Shown piece after piece: positions 44,814 through 54,482 of a DNA stretch of 64,000 nucleotides (positions within the stretch are counted from its first letter, which is position 1; every line of letters begins with the position of its first letter). Source of the stretch: Bacillus sp. CH30_1T (GTDB taxonomy: Bacteria > Bacillota > Bacilli > Bacillales > Bacillaceae_B); NCBI RefSeq assembly GCF_008364765.1, contig NZ_VTUY01000014.1:16473-80472 (forward strand), given 5' to 3'. Made by a program: the position numbers and the translations under genes. The notes under the pieces are model-generated. The model was not told the DNA's origin. It did not search any database and saw nothing but the letters and a program-made list of their open reading frames with translations.

Positions 44814-44822
44814 AGTGATAGG

Positions 44823-45155
44823 ATGCCTATAAAAGATAATGTGAAAATCATTGTAGGAATTCAAGACGATCTGCAGGACAGTCAAATTGATAGACTTATC
44901 ACAAATGTGGAAGCTAGATTAAAAGTTTGGTTAAAACAAAATGCTGACCTGACAGGGATCCCGGAAGAGTTAATGTTCATTGTTGAGGAGCTGGTGGTGA
45001 ACCGGTATAACAAAATCGGTAGTGAAGGGATGAAGTCAGAATCCATCGAAGGCAGGTCTGTTACATTTACAGAAGACGATTTTAAGCCCTATCATTCCAT
45101 CTTAGAAACGTATATTCCTAAAACAGAGACTTCAGGAAAGGTAATGTTTTTTTGA
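44823..45155 (+). CDS. Head-tail connector protein
   Basis: 110 aa, IIVGIQDDLQDSQIDRLITN, LMFIVEELVVNRYNKIGSEG, FTEDDFKPY: the Gp15/Gp6-type adaptor (DUF3199-like). Sits below the portal. Overlaps the next start. Confidence 0.85.
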   Translation: MPIKDNVKIIVGIQDDLQDSQIDRLITNVEARLKVWLKQNADLTGIPEELMFIVEELVVNRYNKIGSEGMKSESIEGRSVTFTEDDFKPYHSILETYIPKTETSGKVMFF

Positions 45156-45466
45156 TGAGGTACTCCAATCGGATCACACTCCATAAAGTTATAGGCAGGG
45201 CATATGATCCTTCTGTCGGTAAGACAGTTGTTAGGGTGGATGATGGTGTCACACTTCCCTGCGACACGTCCCCTATCAGCTTGGAAAGAGTGAAGGTGTT
45301 ATTCGGTTCCTTAGACAAGCAAATCACCACAGTTAGACTACAGCGACCATATAGACTCAAAGTAGATAAAGCTGTCATCAACGGAAAAAAATATAACGTT
45401 CTCCGACATGTTCCATACAGGTCTGAGAGCGTTTTGTTTTTGGAGGGGGGGAGCGAGTGGACTTAG
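45155..45466 (+). CDS. Head closure protein
   Basis: 103 aa from ATG 45155, overlapping the preceding TGA. Beta-rich small protein with SNRITLHKVIG and GKKYNVLRHVPYRSESVLFL, consistent with SPP1 Gp16-type stopper proteins. Confidence 0.75.
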   Translation: MRYSNRITLHKVIGRAYDPSVGKTVVRVDDGVTLPCDTSPISLERVKVLFGSLDKQITTVRLQRPYRLKVDKAVINGKKYNVLRHVPYRSESVLFLEGGSEWT

Positions 45467-45798
45467 ATGGACTGGATGCCCTGCTTGCAAAGCTTGACCG
45501 AATGGATAGGGAGATTGAAGATGATGCAGGGAAAATTGTAAAAAATAACACCATTGAAATGACAGAAAAGGTTGTTAAGAATGCGGAGTTCACACAGGGG
45601 TATCAAACGGGCTACACCAAAAGGAATATTGAAACTAGGATGGTAAGAAAACTTGTCGGTAAGACCGTCAGTAAATCAGAACACTCTGGTTATCTTGAAT
45701 TCGGAACGCGCTTCATGGATGCACAACCATTTATATTTCCTGGATTCTACAGTCAGAAAAAGCAGTTTCTCGATGACCTAAATAGACTTGTAAAGTAG
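45457..45798 (+). CDS. HK97 gp10-like tail-head joining protein
   Basis: 113 aa from GTG 45457. TGYTKRNIETRMVRKLVGKT, YLEFGTRFMDAQPFIFP are the gp10 signatures. Overlaps the closure protein gene by 10 bases. Confidence 0.88.
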   Translation: MDLDGLDALLAKLDRMDREIEDDAGKIVKNNTIEMTEKVVKNAEFTQGYQTGYTKRNIETRMVRKLVGKTVSKSEHSGYLEFGTRFMDAQPFIFPGFYSQKKQFLDDLNRLVK

Positions 45799-45806
45799 GT
45801 GAGTAG

Positions 45807-46196
45807 ATGAAGTCACCAAAGATCCAACTGTTCAATGCAGTATTCAATAAATCTCTTTCTCTGGAATATGACACATATGATTATCTTCCAGGAAAAGACG
45901 AGGAAGTCTCATATCCATTTGTGTATGTAGCCGGATCGATAGGTTCTGATGTAATCAACAATAAAGAAGTAATAACCGGTAATATATCGCAAACCATTCA
46001 TGTTTGGGAGATGGCAAATAACCGAGCGCATTTTGCTGAAATGATCTATAATCTCGAAATGGCATTGCGAAGGCTAACGAAACTTGATAATTACTACGTG
46101 AGACTGGTTTCACTTGATTCAAATGAAATATTTGATAATACAACGACTGACAATCTGCTGCATGGAGTTATCCAGGCAGAATACAGAATTACCTAA
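45807..46196 (+). CDS. Tail completion (terminator) protein
   Basis: 129 aa, SYPFVYVAGS, NISQTIHVWEM, RAHFAEMIYNLEMAL: matches SPP1 Gp17-type proteins (DUF3168-like). Caps the tail tube for head joining. Confidence 0.8.
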   Translation: MKSPKIQLFNAVFNKSLSLEYDTYDYLPGKDEEVSYPFVYVAGSIGSDVINNKEVITGNISQTIHVWEMANNRAHFAEMIYNLEMALRRLTKLDNYYVRLVSLDSNEIFDNTTTDNLLHGVIQAEYRIT

Positions 46197-46211
46197 TAAG
46201 GAGGGAGAAGC

Positions 46212-46757
46212 ATGGGCAACATTGCAAAAGGAGTACACAAGGTGCTCTATTTTCGAAAACTCGGTGAGGCTGCAGAAGGAGCAAAGCTTGTCTTTCAAAC
46301 CGAGCACTCAAAGTCATATTCCCGTGATCGTGAATCAACAGTCACGAAGGATGGCAGCGTTTCAGGTTCTGGAGCACTTGAGGATGAGATAAGTATCTCA
46401 GCACTTCAGGCAGAAACGGACCCAACATTTACAATGCTCAGTGATTCCATTGTCGATGACTACCCTGTAGAGATGTGGGAAGTAGACTTAGCCGATAGAG
46501 AAGAAACAGGGACCGAGCCTGATACGATTACTACCTTTGCTGCAGAATATCGACAGGGTTATATAACTGAATGGGAGACTACGAATCCATCAGAAGACGA
46601 TCCTGAGGTGAGTGGGACCTTTGTAACTCAATTTAAACGGCAAAAGGGAAGAGTGACACTGCCTTCAAATGATATCGAAACATTAGGTTATGTATTTCAT
46701 GACGTTTTAGCAACGGATCCAGCCGACGACGGACTTGGAACACCACCAGAAGCATAA
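46212..46757 (+). CDS. Major tail tube protein (TP901-1 type)
   Basis: 181 aa. KSYSRDRESTVTKDGSVSG, ISISALQAETDP, MWEVDLA and GYITEWETTNPSEDDPEVSG fit the Phage_tail_2 family. AAGGAGGGAGAAGC upstream. Confidence 0.9.
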   Translation: MGNIAKGVHKVLYFRKLGEAAEGAKLVFQTEHSKSYSRDRESTVTKDGSVSGSGALEDEISISALQAETDPTFTMLSDSIVDDYPVEMWEVDLADREETGTEPDTITTFAAEYRQGYITEWETTNPSEDDPEVSGTFVTQFKRQKGRVTLPSNDIETLGYVFHDVLATDPADDGLGTPPEA

Positions 46758-46767
46758 TGGGAATTCG

Positions 46768-46794
46768 GAGGGGGCTAACCCCTCTTTTAATTTT
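46768..46794 (+). terminator. Terminator after the tail tube gene
   Basis: GAGGGG / CCCCTC stem then TTTTAATTTT. Probably partial, giving a drop from abundant tube protein to chaperone expression. Confidence 0.65.
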
Positions 46795-46817
46795 GATTTT
46801 TTTAGGAGGAAAATACT

Positions 46818-47198
46818 TTGCATATTAACTTTAACGGTAGAGATATTGAACTTTCATTTGGACTTCGAACCCTTACGACAATTGACCGATCATTGGGTTT
46901 AGAGGTGGAGAGTGTGAGCCTGGGTCAAGGATTAGAAACAATGTTGGTTCCAGGTCTTCAATCAGGTAATGTCATTTGTCTTTATAAACTGATTCAAGCA
47001 GCAACTGCTCATGACAAGAAAAAGCCTACTACTGACGAGGACTTTGAAGCGATCTTGAATGATATTGCGGACAATGAAGGATTAGATGAATTTGCTCAAC
47101 GGGTCATGTACGAACTGGGAAAGCAACCTATGACCCGAAAGCTGGTTCCAGAAAAGTATCAAGTGGTGAAAAAAGCGAGCAAAACGACAGAGGGCTAA
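46818..47198 (+). CDS. Tail assembly chaperone G
   Basis: 126 aa from TTG 46818 (TAGGAGGAAAATAC). Soluble, acidic; IDRSLGLEVESVSLGQGLET and MYELGKQPMTRKLV. It ends at KASKTTEG, while coding potential continues in the -1 frame. Binds the tape measure protein during tail assembly. Confidence 0.85.
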   Translation: MHINFNGRDIELSFGLRTLTTIDRSLGLEVESVSLGQGLETMLVPGLQSGNVICLYKLIQAATAHDKKKPTTDEDFEAILNDIADNEGLDEFAQRVMYELGKQPMTRKLVPEKYQVVKKASKTTEG

Positions 47199-47563
47199 CC
47201 TATAACGAAGTAGTTATATATGCACTTCGAAAACTTGATATAGGGCGCTTAGTTGATGTCGAAGAAATGACATTAAGTGAGTTCCATTTTAAAAGGTATG
47301 CCCAAGAGTATAAAGAAATAGATGAGGAATACAAACTGCATAAACTTGCTTTTCTCATTCGGAACGCTGAAGCGAAAGTCAATAAAGGGACCGAGAAGAA
47401 ACCAAAAGAAGAATACGCATTCAAAGATTTCAATGACTTTTTTGACTATGAGGAAGCATTAAAAACTGTTGATCAAGGATTTATTGTACAAAGTACCAAT
47501 AAACCTATTAAAAAATTATCCCCTGCACAAATTGCACTTCAACGAAATTCTAGAAAGGGGTGA
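47168..47563 (+). CDS. Tail chaperone T domain, made by programmed -1 frameshift
   Basis: In zero frame GTG is followed by AAA AAA at 47169-47174. Slipping one base back gives an open frame reading GLTYNEVVIYALRKLDIGRL and so on to 47563, including QIALQRNSRKG. There is no ribosome site for an independent start. The G-GT arrangement is standard between tube and tape measure genes. Confidence 0.72.
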   Translation, partial: EKSEQNDRGLTYNEVVIYALRKLDIGRLVDVEEMTLSEFHFKRYAQEYKEIDEEYKLHKLAFLIRNAEAKVNKGTEKKPKEEYAFKDFNDFFDYEEALKTVDQGFIVQSTNKPIKKLSPAQIALQRNSRKG

Positions 47564-47567
47564 ATAC

Positions 47568-50018
47568 ATGTCTAACTACTCTGTAGAAGCTGAATTGAAA
47601 GCGAACGTTACGAAATTCAGGAAGGCCATTCAGAAGGCAAGAGACATAACTGAAAAATTCAAAAGAGATTCTGAGAGTATAGAAGATACCACATTAGATG
47701 CTAATATTAAACCACTGAAACGTAACATAAAAAATGCAAAGAAAATGATGGATAGATTCACTAAAGGCAAAGTGAAAAAAGAAGTGGACGCGGATACAGT
47801 TAGCTTCTTTAAGAAAATCAGCAATTTACAGGCAAAGGCAAAAGCAATTGCTCGAGATAAAATCATCATCCGAGTGGAGGCTCGAGTGGATAAATTTCAA
47901 CAGAGTATAGATCGTATAGCAAAGACGATTAACTCTGTTGGAACTGTTACAGGTAATTTCTTTAGAGGTGGATCTCTAGCTGCCCTTCCTGCATTAGTAC
48001 CTTTAATTACAAGTTTGGCTGGTGCTCTTGGAGGCCTAACTACTTCATTTGCTGCAGCGGGTACTGGTGCTATTTTATTCGGTACTGTAGCTACATCGGC
48101 ATTAAATGATGTGTTTGAAGCTAATAAGACGATTAAAGATCTACGAAATGAACTTGCAAACACGACGGACTTAGAGAAACGAGCTGAAATCTTAAATGAG
48201 ATTGAAAATGCACAGTCGAGTTTATCAAAAGAGCAACAAAGAGGCTTAAAAGCACTCCAGTCATTCAGTAAGTTTTGGGGGAAGTTTACGAAGCAATTTG
48301 AAAAGCCTGTAATGGACATTTTTATCCGGAGCTTAAATCAGTTACAGTCGCTCCTTCAAGACTTAAAAACTGCTTTTGACGGAGCCATTAGTGCAGTGGA
48401 CACATTATCTAAAAGTCTAGGGAAATCAATAGAAACAAAAGAGTTTAAGGAATTCATTAGCTTTTTAAATAAAAATGCAGGTCCAGCGATGGTAGCTCTA
48501 GGTAAATCATTCGGGAATGTAATGCAGGGCATTATGAATTTGATGGTTGCATTTACACCTCTATCTATTGATATGCAAGGTGGACTGGTCGGCTTAACAG
48601 AGAAGTTCGCTGCCTGGTCTGCTACATTAGACAAGTCAAAAGGATTTCAGAACTTTATTAAGTATGTCAGAGAAAACGGTCCAAAGGTAATGGCACTAAT
48701 AGGTAATATCACTAACTTTTTAGTGCAACTGGGAATTGGTATGGCCCCTTTAGGTTCAAAAATCCTTGATATGGTCAACGGATTTTTAAGTTGGTCTTCA
48801 GAAATGATGAAGGCTAATCCATTGATTGCTAAAGTCATTACCCTGATTTTGTCACTTAGTGGAGTTTTATTATCGTTAACACCACTTATCATATTAGTTA
48901 GAACAGCTTTCGGTGGTATGGCTACCTTTATATGGCTTAAAACTGGAATGATGCGAGCCGGTTTAGTTACAGGCATTCAGATGATGATAAAGTCTTTAGG
49001 TCAATTCATTTTATCAGTAGTCACTACTATCGCTCAGTTTATTGTTCAATCAGCCATCTTTATTGCCAGATGGACCCTGATGGGGGCACAGGCACTAATA
49101 CAAGGTGCTAGAATAGCAGCAGCTTGGCTACTTGCAACAGGTAAAAACATGGTGATTGCTTTGTCTAAGATGGTAGCAACTTCAGCTGTCTTTGTTGCGA
49201 AGTGGGCTTGGATGGGAATTCAAGCATTATTTCATGCTGCTAGGATGGCTGCAGCCTGGTTTATTGCCTTGGGACCGATTGGATGGGTGATTGCTGCGGT
49301 AATCGGGTTAGTAGTGTTAATCATTGCAAACTGGGATAAAGTCAAAAAATGGACAGTGAAAATTTGGTCTGCTGTTTGGAATTGGATTAAAGACATAGCA
49401 AGTAAAATTAAAAATTGGGTGTCAGATAAGTTTGGAGCTTTGAAAAATACAGTGAATGAAAAAATGTCTGCAACTTGGACGATTATTAAAGCAATTTGGA
49501 GTAACATTTTAAGCTATTTTAAAAGTATTGACTTATATGCATCCGGTAAAGCAATCATTCAGAGTGCTATCGATGGCTTGTCGGCAATGAAAGGCAAGAT
49601 TCTAGGGGTGGTTGATAACATAGTTGGAGCTGTCCGCGATTTCTGGCCATTCTCTCCAGCCAAAAGAGGTCCATTAAGCGATATTCATAGAATGGATTTT
49701 AAAGGGCCAATCAGAACATCGATCGAAAAAGCAAAGTCACCTCTTGTCCGTGCGACTGCAAAACTTGCAAATGGTGTAAAAACAGCATTTAACCCTGATT
49801 TGTCAGTAAATACTTCACGAATCAGTACAGGTTTAAGGGGGCTGAAAAAGAGTAGTGCAGCTCAAGTAAGCAGTGCAGTTAATGCTGAAGTCAAAGTGAA
49901 TAACAAACAACCAGCCTTTATTAATCTGAGTTTAGGTGGACATGAATATAGAACGTTTGTAAGTGATATTACAGAGGAACAGGAAAGGGAATTAAATATA
50001 CAAAATAGATTCAGATAA
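47568..50018 (+). CDS. Tape measure protein
   Basis: 816 aa from ATG 47568 (AAAGGGGTGAATAC). N-terminal coiled coils, then Ala/Gly-rich hydrophobic stretches (about 150-200 and 430-600) with Trp-rich repeats (AKWAWMGIQALFHAARMAAA) and a basic C-terminus containing WPFSPAKRGPLSD, a common tape-measure motif. Length implies a tail of roughly 120 nm by the usual rule. Confidence 0.92.
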   Translation: MSNYSVEAELKANVTKFRKAIQKARDITEKFKRDSESIEDTTLDANIKPLKRNIKNAKKMMDRFTKGKVKKEVDADTVSFFKKISNLQAKAKAIARDKIIIRVEARVDKFQQSIDRIAKTINSVGTVTGNFFRGGSLAALPALVPLITSLAGALGGLTTSFAAAGTGAILFGTVATSALNDVFEANKTIKDLRNELANTTDLEKRAEILNEIENAQSSLSKEQQRGLKALQSFSKFWGKFTKQFEKPVMDIFIRSLNQLQSLLQDLKTAFDGAISAVDTLSKSLGKSIETKEFKEFISFLNKNAGPAMVALGKSFGNVMQGIMNLMVAFTPLSIDMQGGLVGLTEKFAAWSATLDKSKGFQNFIKYVRENGPKVMALIGNITNFLVQLGIGMAPLGSKILDMVNGFLSWSSEMMKANPLIAKVITLILSLSGVLLSLTPLIILVRTAFGGMATFIWLKTGMMRAGLVTGIQMMIKSLGQFILSVVTTIAQFIVQSAIFIARWTLMGAQALIQGARIAAAWLLATGKNMVIALSKMVATSAVFVAKWAWMGIQALFHAARMAAAWFIALGPIGWVIAAVIGLVVLIIANWDKVKKWTVKIWSAVWNWIKDIASKIKNWVSDKFGALKNTVNEKMSATWTIIKAIWSNILSYFKSIDLYASGKAIIQSAIDGLSAMKGKILGVVDNIVGAVRDFWPFSPAKRGPLSDIHRMDFKGPIRTSIEKAKSPLVRATAKLANGVKTAFNPDLSVNTSRISTGLRGLKKSSAAQVSSAVNAEVKVNNKQPAFINLSLGGHEYRTFVSDITEEQERELNIQNRFR

Positions 50019-50080
50019 AAGAGGTGCTCTATGTACGAATTTGTAGATTTACATGAAAGAGGTGCAGCAAGCACCTCTTT
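50018..50080 (+). promoter_or_regulatory. Alternative hairpin at the Dit ribosome site
   Basis: AAAGAGGTGC occurs twice: at the ribosome site (50018-50027) and in codons 9-12 (50056-50065). One complement GCACCTCTTT lies at 50071-50080. The complement can pair with either copy, so the ribosome site can be free (local hairpin) or masked (long-range pairing). Confidence 0.5.
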
Positions 50081-51533
50081 ATCCATTCAAACCATTTTTA
50101 ATGGGATTAATTTAGATGAAGTACTAACAGATGAAAGTGGAGGTTTTACCACCCTTACGGTATCAGGGAGAGGTAATGTTACTAATCGTTTATTCACTAC
50201 TGAAATTCCTGGAAAAGATGGTCTCCTTGAATCAAACGAATATACTAGCAGCGAGAGAGAAATTGTAGTGAAGTATAAAATAACTGATAGAACAAATGAA
50301 GGTTTTCGATTACGTTTCAACAAATTGAATGATTTATTAAAAGGTACAAAAAATGAATTGGTATTTTCCGATGAGGACGCGAGTTTTTATGCGACTCTTT
50401 CAGGAAATGAGGTGCCAGAAGAAAATAGCAATACTCTAATTGCGAGTTTAACTTTCTTATGTTCAAACCCAAGGAAATATGGGCCTGAAAAAACTATCAC
50501 GTTGAACACCTCATCAGGAACAATAGCAAATGTTGATGGGACAGCTAGCACAAAGCCTATATTTGAATTAGAAGTAAATGCCCCTATCACTTTTGCGATG
50601 GTGTCAACCGGTGATGAATATATGGTTATAGGCAGACCGGCCGACATAGAGGAAGAATTGGTGGATACAAAAACAATGATCCTCGAAGAAGAAGGGACAT
50701 CGCTTGGCTCTTGGTCAGAAGCTTCAACAATGGTTGATGTGGGTGAAGTATCTGGGAGGTTTGAAACGGATGGAATTGGAATAACGGTTCCCGATTATGG
50801 TCTCCCATCTGACAGTAGATGGCACGGTCCTGCATTAATAAAAGAAATACCAGTCATTCAAGACTTTGAAATAGAAATGCTAATGGATGTCAGAACCATT
50901 AATTCTGAAGAAACGTTTAGAATCGAGTGTTATTTGTTTGATGAAAATTTTAATGTCTTAGGTAAGGTGGGAATTAAAGACAATGGGCTGCAACTGCATA
51001 GAAAAAAGGGTGTTGGTCGTATTGGATCAGAGCTTGGTGGGACTACAAATTATCTAATATCCTCTGAGAACTATGAATACAATTGGGACACTTTTAACGG
51101 AATGGTGAGGATGAGAAGGGTAGGCAAAAGATTTGAATTCTATATAACACGTGTAAGTAATGCAGGTAACCATGTGAATTCACAGGTTGCGAGTTATTAT
51201 GATAGCGATGGGTCTTATCAGGGCCTTTTAAAATATATCCAAATCCACATAGGAAAATATTCAGGCACCGAACAAGCTTATACGCCTCGAATAGATTCCA
51301 TTCGAGTATTCCAGCTTCACGAAACTAATGTCGATCAAACACCTTATATAGCAAACGTCGGGGATAAAATCGTCATGAATCACCGAACAAGAGAACTATT
51401 ATTGAATGGTGAACGAGTTGCTAAGGGTGACTTTGGTTCAAGACCATTCAACTTATCGCCAGGTGAAAACACTCTTGTTTTATTACCAGAGAATGGGTTG
51501 CGCGGTATTATGAAATATAGACCGGCATATTAG
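50031..51533 (+). CDS. Distal tail protein (Dit)
   Basis: 500 aa. N-terminal Sipho_tail domain (about 1-140: TTEIPGKDGLLESNEYTSSE, LTFLCSNPRKYGPEKT), a central concanavalin/jelly-roll-like insertion (about 215-430) and a C-terminal strand region (FNLSPGENTLVLLPENGLRG). Evolved Dits with carbohydrate-binding insertions take part in host recognition. Confidence 0.9.
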   Translation: MYEFVDLHERGAASTSLSIQTIFNGINLDEVLTDESGGFTTLTVSGRGNVTNRLFTTEIPGKDGLLESNEYTSSEREIVVKYKITDRTNEGFRLRFNKLNDLLKGTKNELVFSDEDASFYATLSGNEVPEENSNTLIASLTFLCSNPRKYGPEKTITLNTSSGTIANVDGTASTKPIFELEVNAPITFAMVSTGDEYMVIGRPADIEEELVDTKTMILEEEGTSLGSWSEASTMVDVGEVSGRFETDGIGITVPDYGLPSDSRWHGPALIKEIPVIQDFEIEMLMDVRTINSEETFRIECYLFDENFNVLGKVGIKDNGLQLHRKKGVGRIGSELGGTTNYLISSENYEYNWDTFNGMVRMRRVGKRFEFYITRVSNAGNHVNSQVASYYDSDGSYQGLLKYIQIHIGKYSGTEQAYTPRIDSIRVFQLHETNVDQTPYIANVGDKIVMNHRTRELLLNGERVAKGDFGSRPFNLSPGENTLVLLPENGLRGIMKYRPAY

Positions 51534-51545
51534 TGGAGGGATTAT

Positions 51546-54146
51546 ATGATACACATTGCTAATGGCCGCACTGACGAATTATTTAATGAATTTATTGTGG
51601 AGGAAGAATACTGGAACGATGAACGGCTGCGGGAGTTGAAAAGCAACCGAGATACATTTGCTTTTGAAACTTTTGCTGGCAAAGCTTATTCAAACTTCTT
51701 AACAGACAGGAATCATATTTATATAGCACAAAAAACAGGTGATTATTCAGAATTCATCATAGATGAAACCATTCAAATTTTGAATAGAAACGGTAGTCAT
51801 GGGCGGAAGGTTTATTCCACTGCAAGTTATTTGGAATTGAAAAAGTCAAAGCCTATTGAACCACAAACATTTGTAGAACAAGCTCCATTTGTCCTCGTTG
51901 GGCGTGCATTAAATCACACGGCTTGGAGTCCAGGTGTAATTCAAGGCACAGGGTATCGAACCTTAGATGTGGAAGAACATACTAGTCCCTACGATTTATT
52001 AAAGCGTATAGCGAGTGAGTTTCGTTTAGAGTTGAATTTTAGAGTGGTTGTTAGAGGAAACAAAGTAATTGCTCGTTATGTTGATTTAATCCAAAGAATT
52101 GGCGCTTTCAGAGGGTATGAAGTTGAATTTGGTCATGACCTACTCGGTATCGAAAGAAAAGAAAAAACAGTTGATATCGTCACGGCTTTAATAGGAGTGA
52201 GTCCTGCTGATAGCGAAGGAAATCGAAAGACGGTTTTTGTAGAAAGTGATGATGCACTTAACCGTTGGGGGCGTTTTAACGCGACCGGCCAATTACAACA
52301 CTTATACGATGTTTACTATCCTGAATCAACTGATCCGGAGATGACCTTAGAAGAACTTACATCATACACAGAGAATGAATTAGAAAAGCGAATCAATGCT
52401 CGTATCGAATATTCCACTTCTATTGCGGTTTTATCAGAAAAAGTAGGACAGGAATTATTTTTTGGTGATACGATACGCATTAAAGATGAAAAATTTAATC
52501 CTCCACTCTATTTAGAAGCTCGAGTACACACTATGTCTGAAAAAGACAAAGGGAAAAATGTAGAAGTTACACTTGGAGATTATGTTGAATTCACTGAGAC
52601 TGAGGTCAAATCAAATTTACGTTCGTTACGCGATCAAGTTAATAAGAAAATCAATAATGCTCGTTTAATGGAATATGCAGAGCAAAGATTTCATGAAGGT
52701 CCAACTCCTCCGGAGGATAAGTCAAAAAAATGGCTGGATACATCTAACTCTGAAGGAATAAATCCGCCTGTAGTTATCTGGAGAACCTGGGGTAAAGAAT
52801 CAGGGACCTGGCTTGCGGGTCCAAGTGGCCCACAGGGACCCAGAGGACTACAAGGATTACAAGGAGAAAAAGGAGATCAAGGAATCTTGGGACCTGCAGG
52901 AGAAGACGGGAAATCATCATACACTCATATCGCTTATGCTAATAGTGAAGATGGGACGGTTAGTTTCTCTATCGCTGATTCGATGGATAAAGAATACATT
53001 GGAATCTACGTGGACAGCAACCCGATTGATTCAACGAACCCTTCCCAATACAAATGGACCCTGATTAAAGGAGCTCAAGGCGATAAAGGTATTCCGGGAT
53101 CCCCTGGTTTGGATGGATTGACCCCATATTTTCACACTGCATGGGCAAACAATTCAACGGGTACAAATGGTTTTTCAACGACATCTGCTTCTGGTAAATC
53201 GTACATCGGAACATATACCGATTTCACTCCGGCAGATTCAAGTAATCCCTCTCAATACACCTGGATACTTATAAAAGGAGAAAAAGGAGAAACCGGTAAT
53301 CAGGGAGCTCAAGGCCCTCAAGGCCCTCAAGGGCCAAACATCGTGGACAGTACAACTGAAATCGAAGCTAACGTCATCAAATCGAATCACATCGATGTAT
53401 CGAACCTGTCTGCGATTGTCGCCAACTTAGGGACGGTCACCGCCGGAACCCTTACAGGTGTACAGATTAACGGTTCCACGTTTACCTCGAAGTTTAATGC
53501 GTACAATTTCACCGAAGTCACGGATAACCACGTCCACGCGGAAGGTCAGTACACGGATACCACATACGGATTCGGAGACAGTTACGGAGAGTTCGACATT
53601 AACGATGGTCGGATGTACTTCAAAGTCGGACTTCGCGATGGGAATACGAAACTGAGCACCGGCACGACGATGGATTTTACGATGTTCGGGGTAGTTGTCA
53701 AGGACAGTAACCCGGGTAACGGGGTCTACATCGGAAGTGACGGCTCCATCGGGTTCGGCAATTGGTACGACCAACATCCGGACGGCGCTATATACAGGTG
53801 GGGAAACGGTATTAGAATTGACGGACTAAAACCCGAGGTTCACGAATATCTCTCAAAACTGAATGGCTGGGTAGATTATGGTGCAGAGTACACACCTGCC
53901 GCATACACAAAAACCGCGGACGGATATGTTCACCTGCGAGGGATGCTTAAGTCAGGAACTATCGGTTCTGCGTTAGGGCGTCTCCCCGTGGGATGCAGGC
54001 CATATAAGAAAGAAATCTTTATAGGGGTGTCATCAGGAAATGTTGCCACTCGAATTGATATCGGTGTTGATGGTTACATTACTCCTCAAAATGGAAGCAA
54101 CTCTTGGGTATCTATCTCAGGTATTTCATTTAAAGCAGAAAATTAA
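51546..54146 (+). CDS. Tail-associated protein with collagen-like repeats and receptor-binding C-terminus
   Basis: 866 aa. N-terminal Prophage_tail domain (about 1-360), then three collagen-like Gly-X-Y stretches (near 425-452, 513-530 and 577-600). Between them are two copies of a 65-70-residue module (YTHIAYANSEDGT / YFHTAWANNSTGT ... NPSQY-W-LIKG). The C-terminus (about 600-866) is beta-rich and probably forms the trimeric receptor-binding tip. Bases 53340-53800 are GC-richer than the flanks, suggesting module exchange. Confidence 0.88.
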   Translation: MIHIANGRTDELFNEFIVEEEYWNDERLRELKSNRDTFAFETFAGKAYSNFLTDRNHIYIAQKTGDYSEFIIDETIQILNRNGSHGRKVYSTASYLELKKSKPIEPQTFVEQAPFVLVGRALNHTAWSPGVIQGTGYRTLDVEEHTSPYDLLKRIASEFRLELNFRVVVRGNKVIARYVDLIQRIGAFRGYEVEFGHDLLGIERKEKTVDIVTALIGVSPADSEGNRKTVFVESDDALNRWGRFNATGQLQHLYDVYYPESTDPEMTLEELTSYTENELEKRINARIEYSTSIAVLSEKVGQELFFGDTIRIKDEKFNPPLYLEARVHTMSEKDKGKNVEVTLGDYVEFTETEVKSNLRSLRDQVNKKINNARLMEYAEQRFHEGPTPPEDKSKKWLDTSNSEGINPPVVIWRTWGKESGTWLAGPSGPQGPRGLQGLQGEKGDQGILGPAGEDGKSSYTHIAYANSEDGTVSFSIADSMDKEYIGIYVDSNPIDSTNPSQYKWTLIKGAQGDKGIPGSPGLDGLTPYFHTAWANNSTGTNGFSTTSASGKSYIGTYTDFTPADSSNPSQYTWILIKGEKGETGNQGAQGPQGPQGPNIVDSTTEIEANVIKSNHIDVSNLSAIVANLGTVTAGTLTGVQINGSTFTSKFNAYNFTEVTDNHVHAEGQYTDTTYGFGDSYGEFDINDGRMYFKVGLRDGNTKLSTGTTMDFTMFGVVVKDSNPGNGVYIGSDGSIGFGNWYDQHPDGAIYRWGNGIRIDGLKPEVHEYLSKLNGWVDYGAEYTPAAYTKTADGYVHLRGMLKSGTIGSALGRLPVGCRPYKKEIFIGVSSGNVATRIDIGVDGYITPQNGSNSWVSISGISFKAEN

Positions 54147-54158
54147 GGTGGGAACTTA

Positions 54159-54482
54159 GTGGAAAACAAAACTACAAATAAAACTGTTTTTGAGGTCGAT
54201 GCATCTGGAGATGTAATCGGTTTTTTTATTATGTCTGAATCAGAAATCACTTTAGCTACTGAAGAAGGGAGGCGTATCATAAGGGAGGGTTGGCATAGTC
54301 AGAGAATCTTTAAACCTAAATATGATTTTGAATCTAATACATGGATAGAGGGTCTGGATCCTGTTAAGCTCCAAAACAAATTGCAGTTTATTGAGAAACA
54401 AGAAAAAACGCCAACTGACGAAGAGTTAAATGCTGTTGCGATAATGGAACTAACGCAGCTTGTATTAGGAGGAGGTGAGTAA
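54159..54482 (+). CDS. Baseplate-adjacent hypothetical protein
   Basis: 107 aa from GTG 54159 (AAGGTGGGAACTTA). VFEVDASGDVIGFFIMSESE, GWHSQRIFKPKYDFESNTWI. Small proteins of this kind follow tail fibre genes and may be fibre chaperones; uncertain. Confidence 0.65.
   Translation: MENKTTNKTVFEVDASGDVIGFFIMSESEITLATEEGRRIIREGWHSQRIFKPKYDFESNTWIEGLDPVKLQNKLQFIEKQEKTPTDEELNAVAIMELTQLVLGGGE

Noticed and set aside
51546..54146. Collagen-like repeats as a spore exosporium BclA-type protein
   Set aside because: The N-terminal Prophage_tail domain and the tail-operon position show a phage tail protein.
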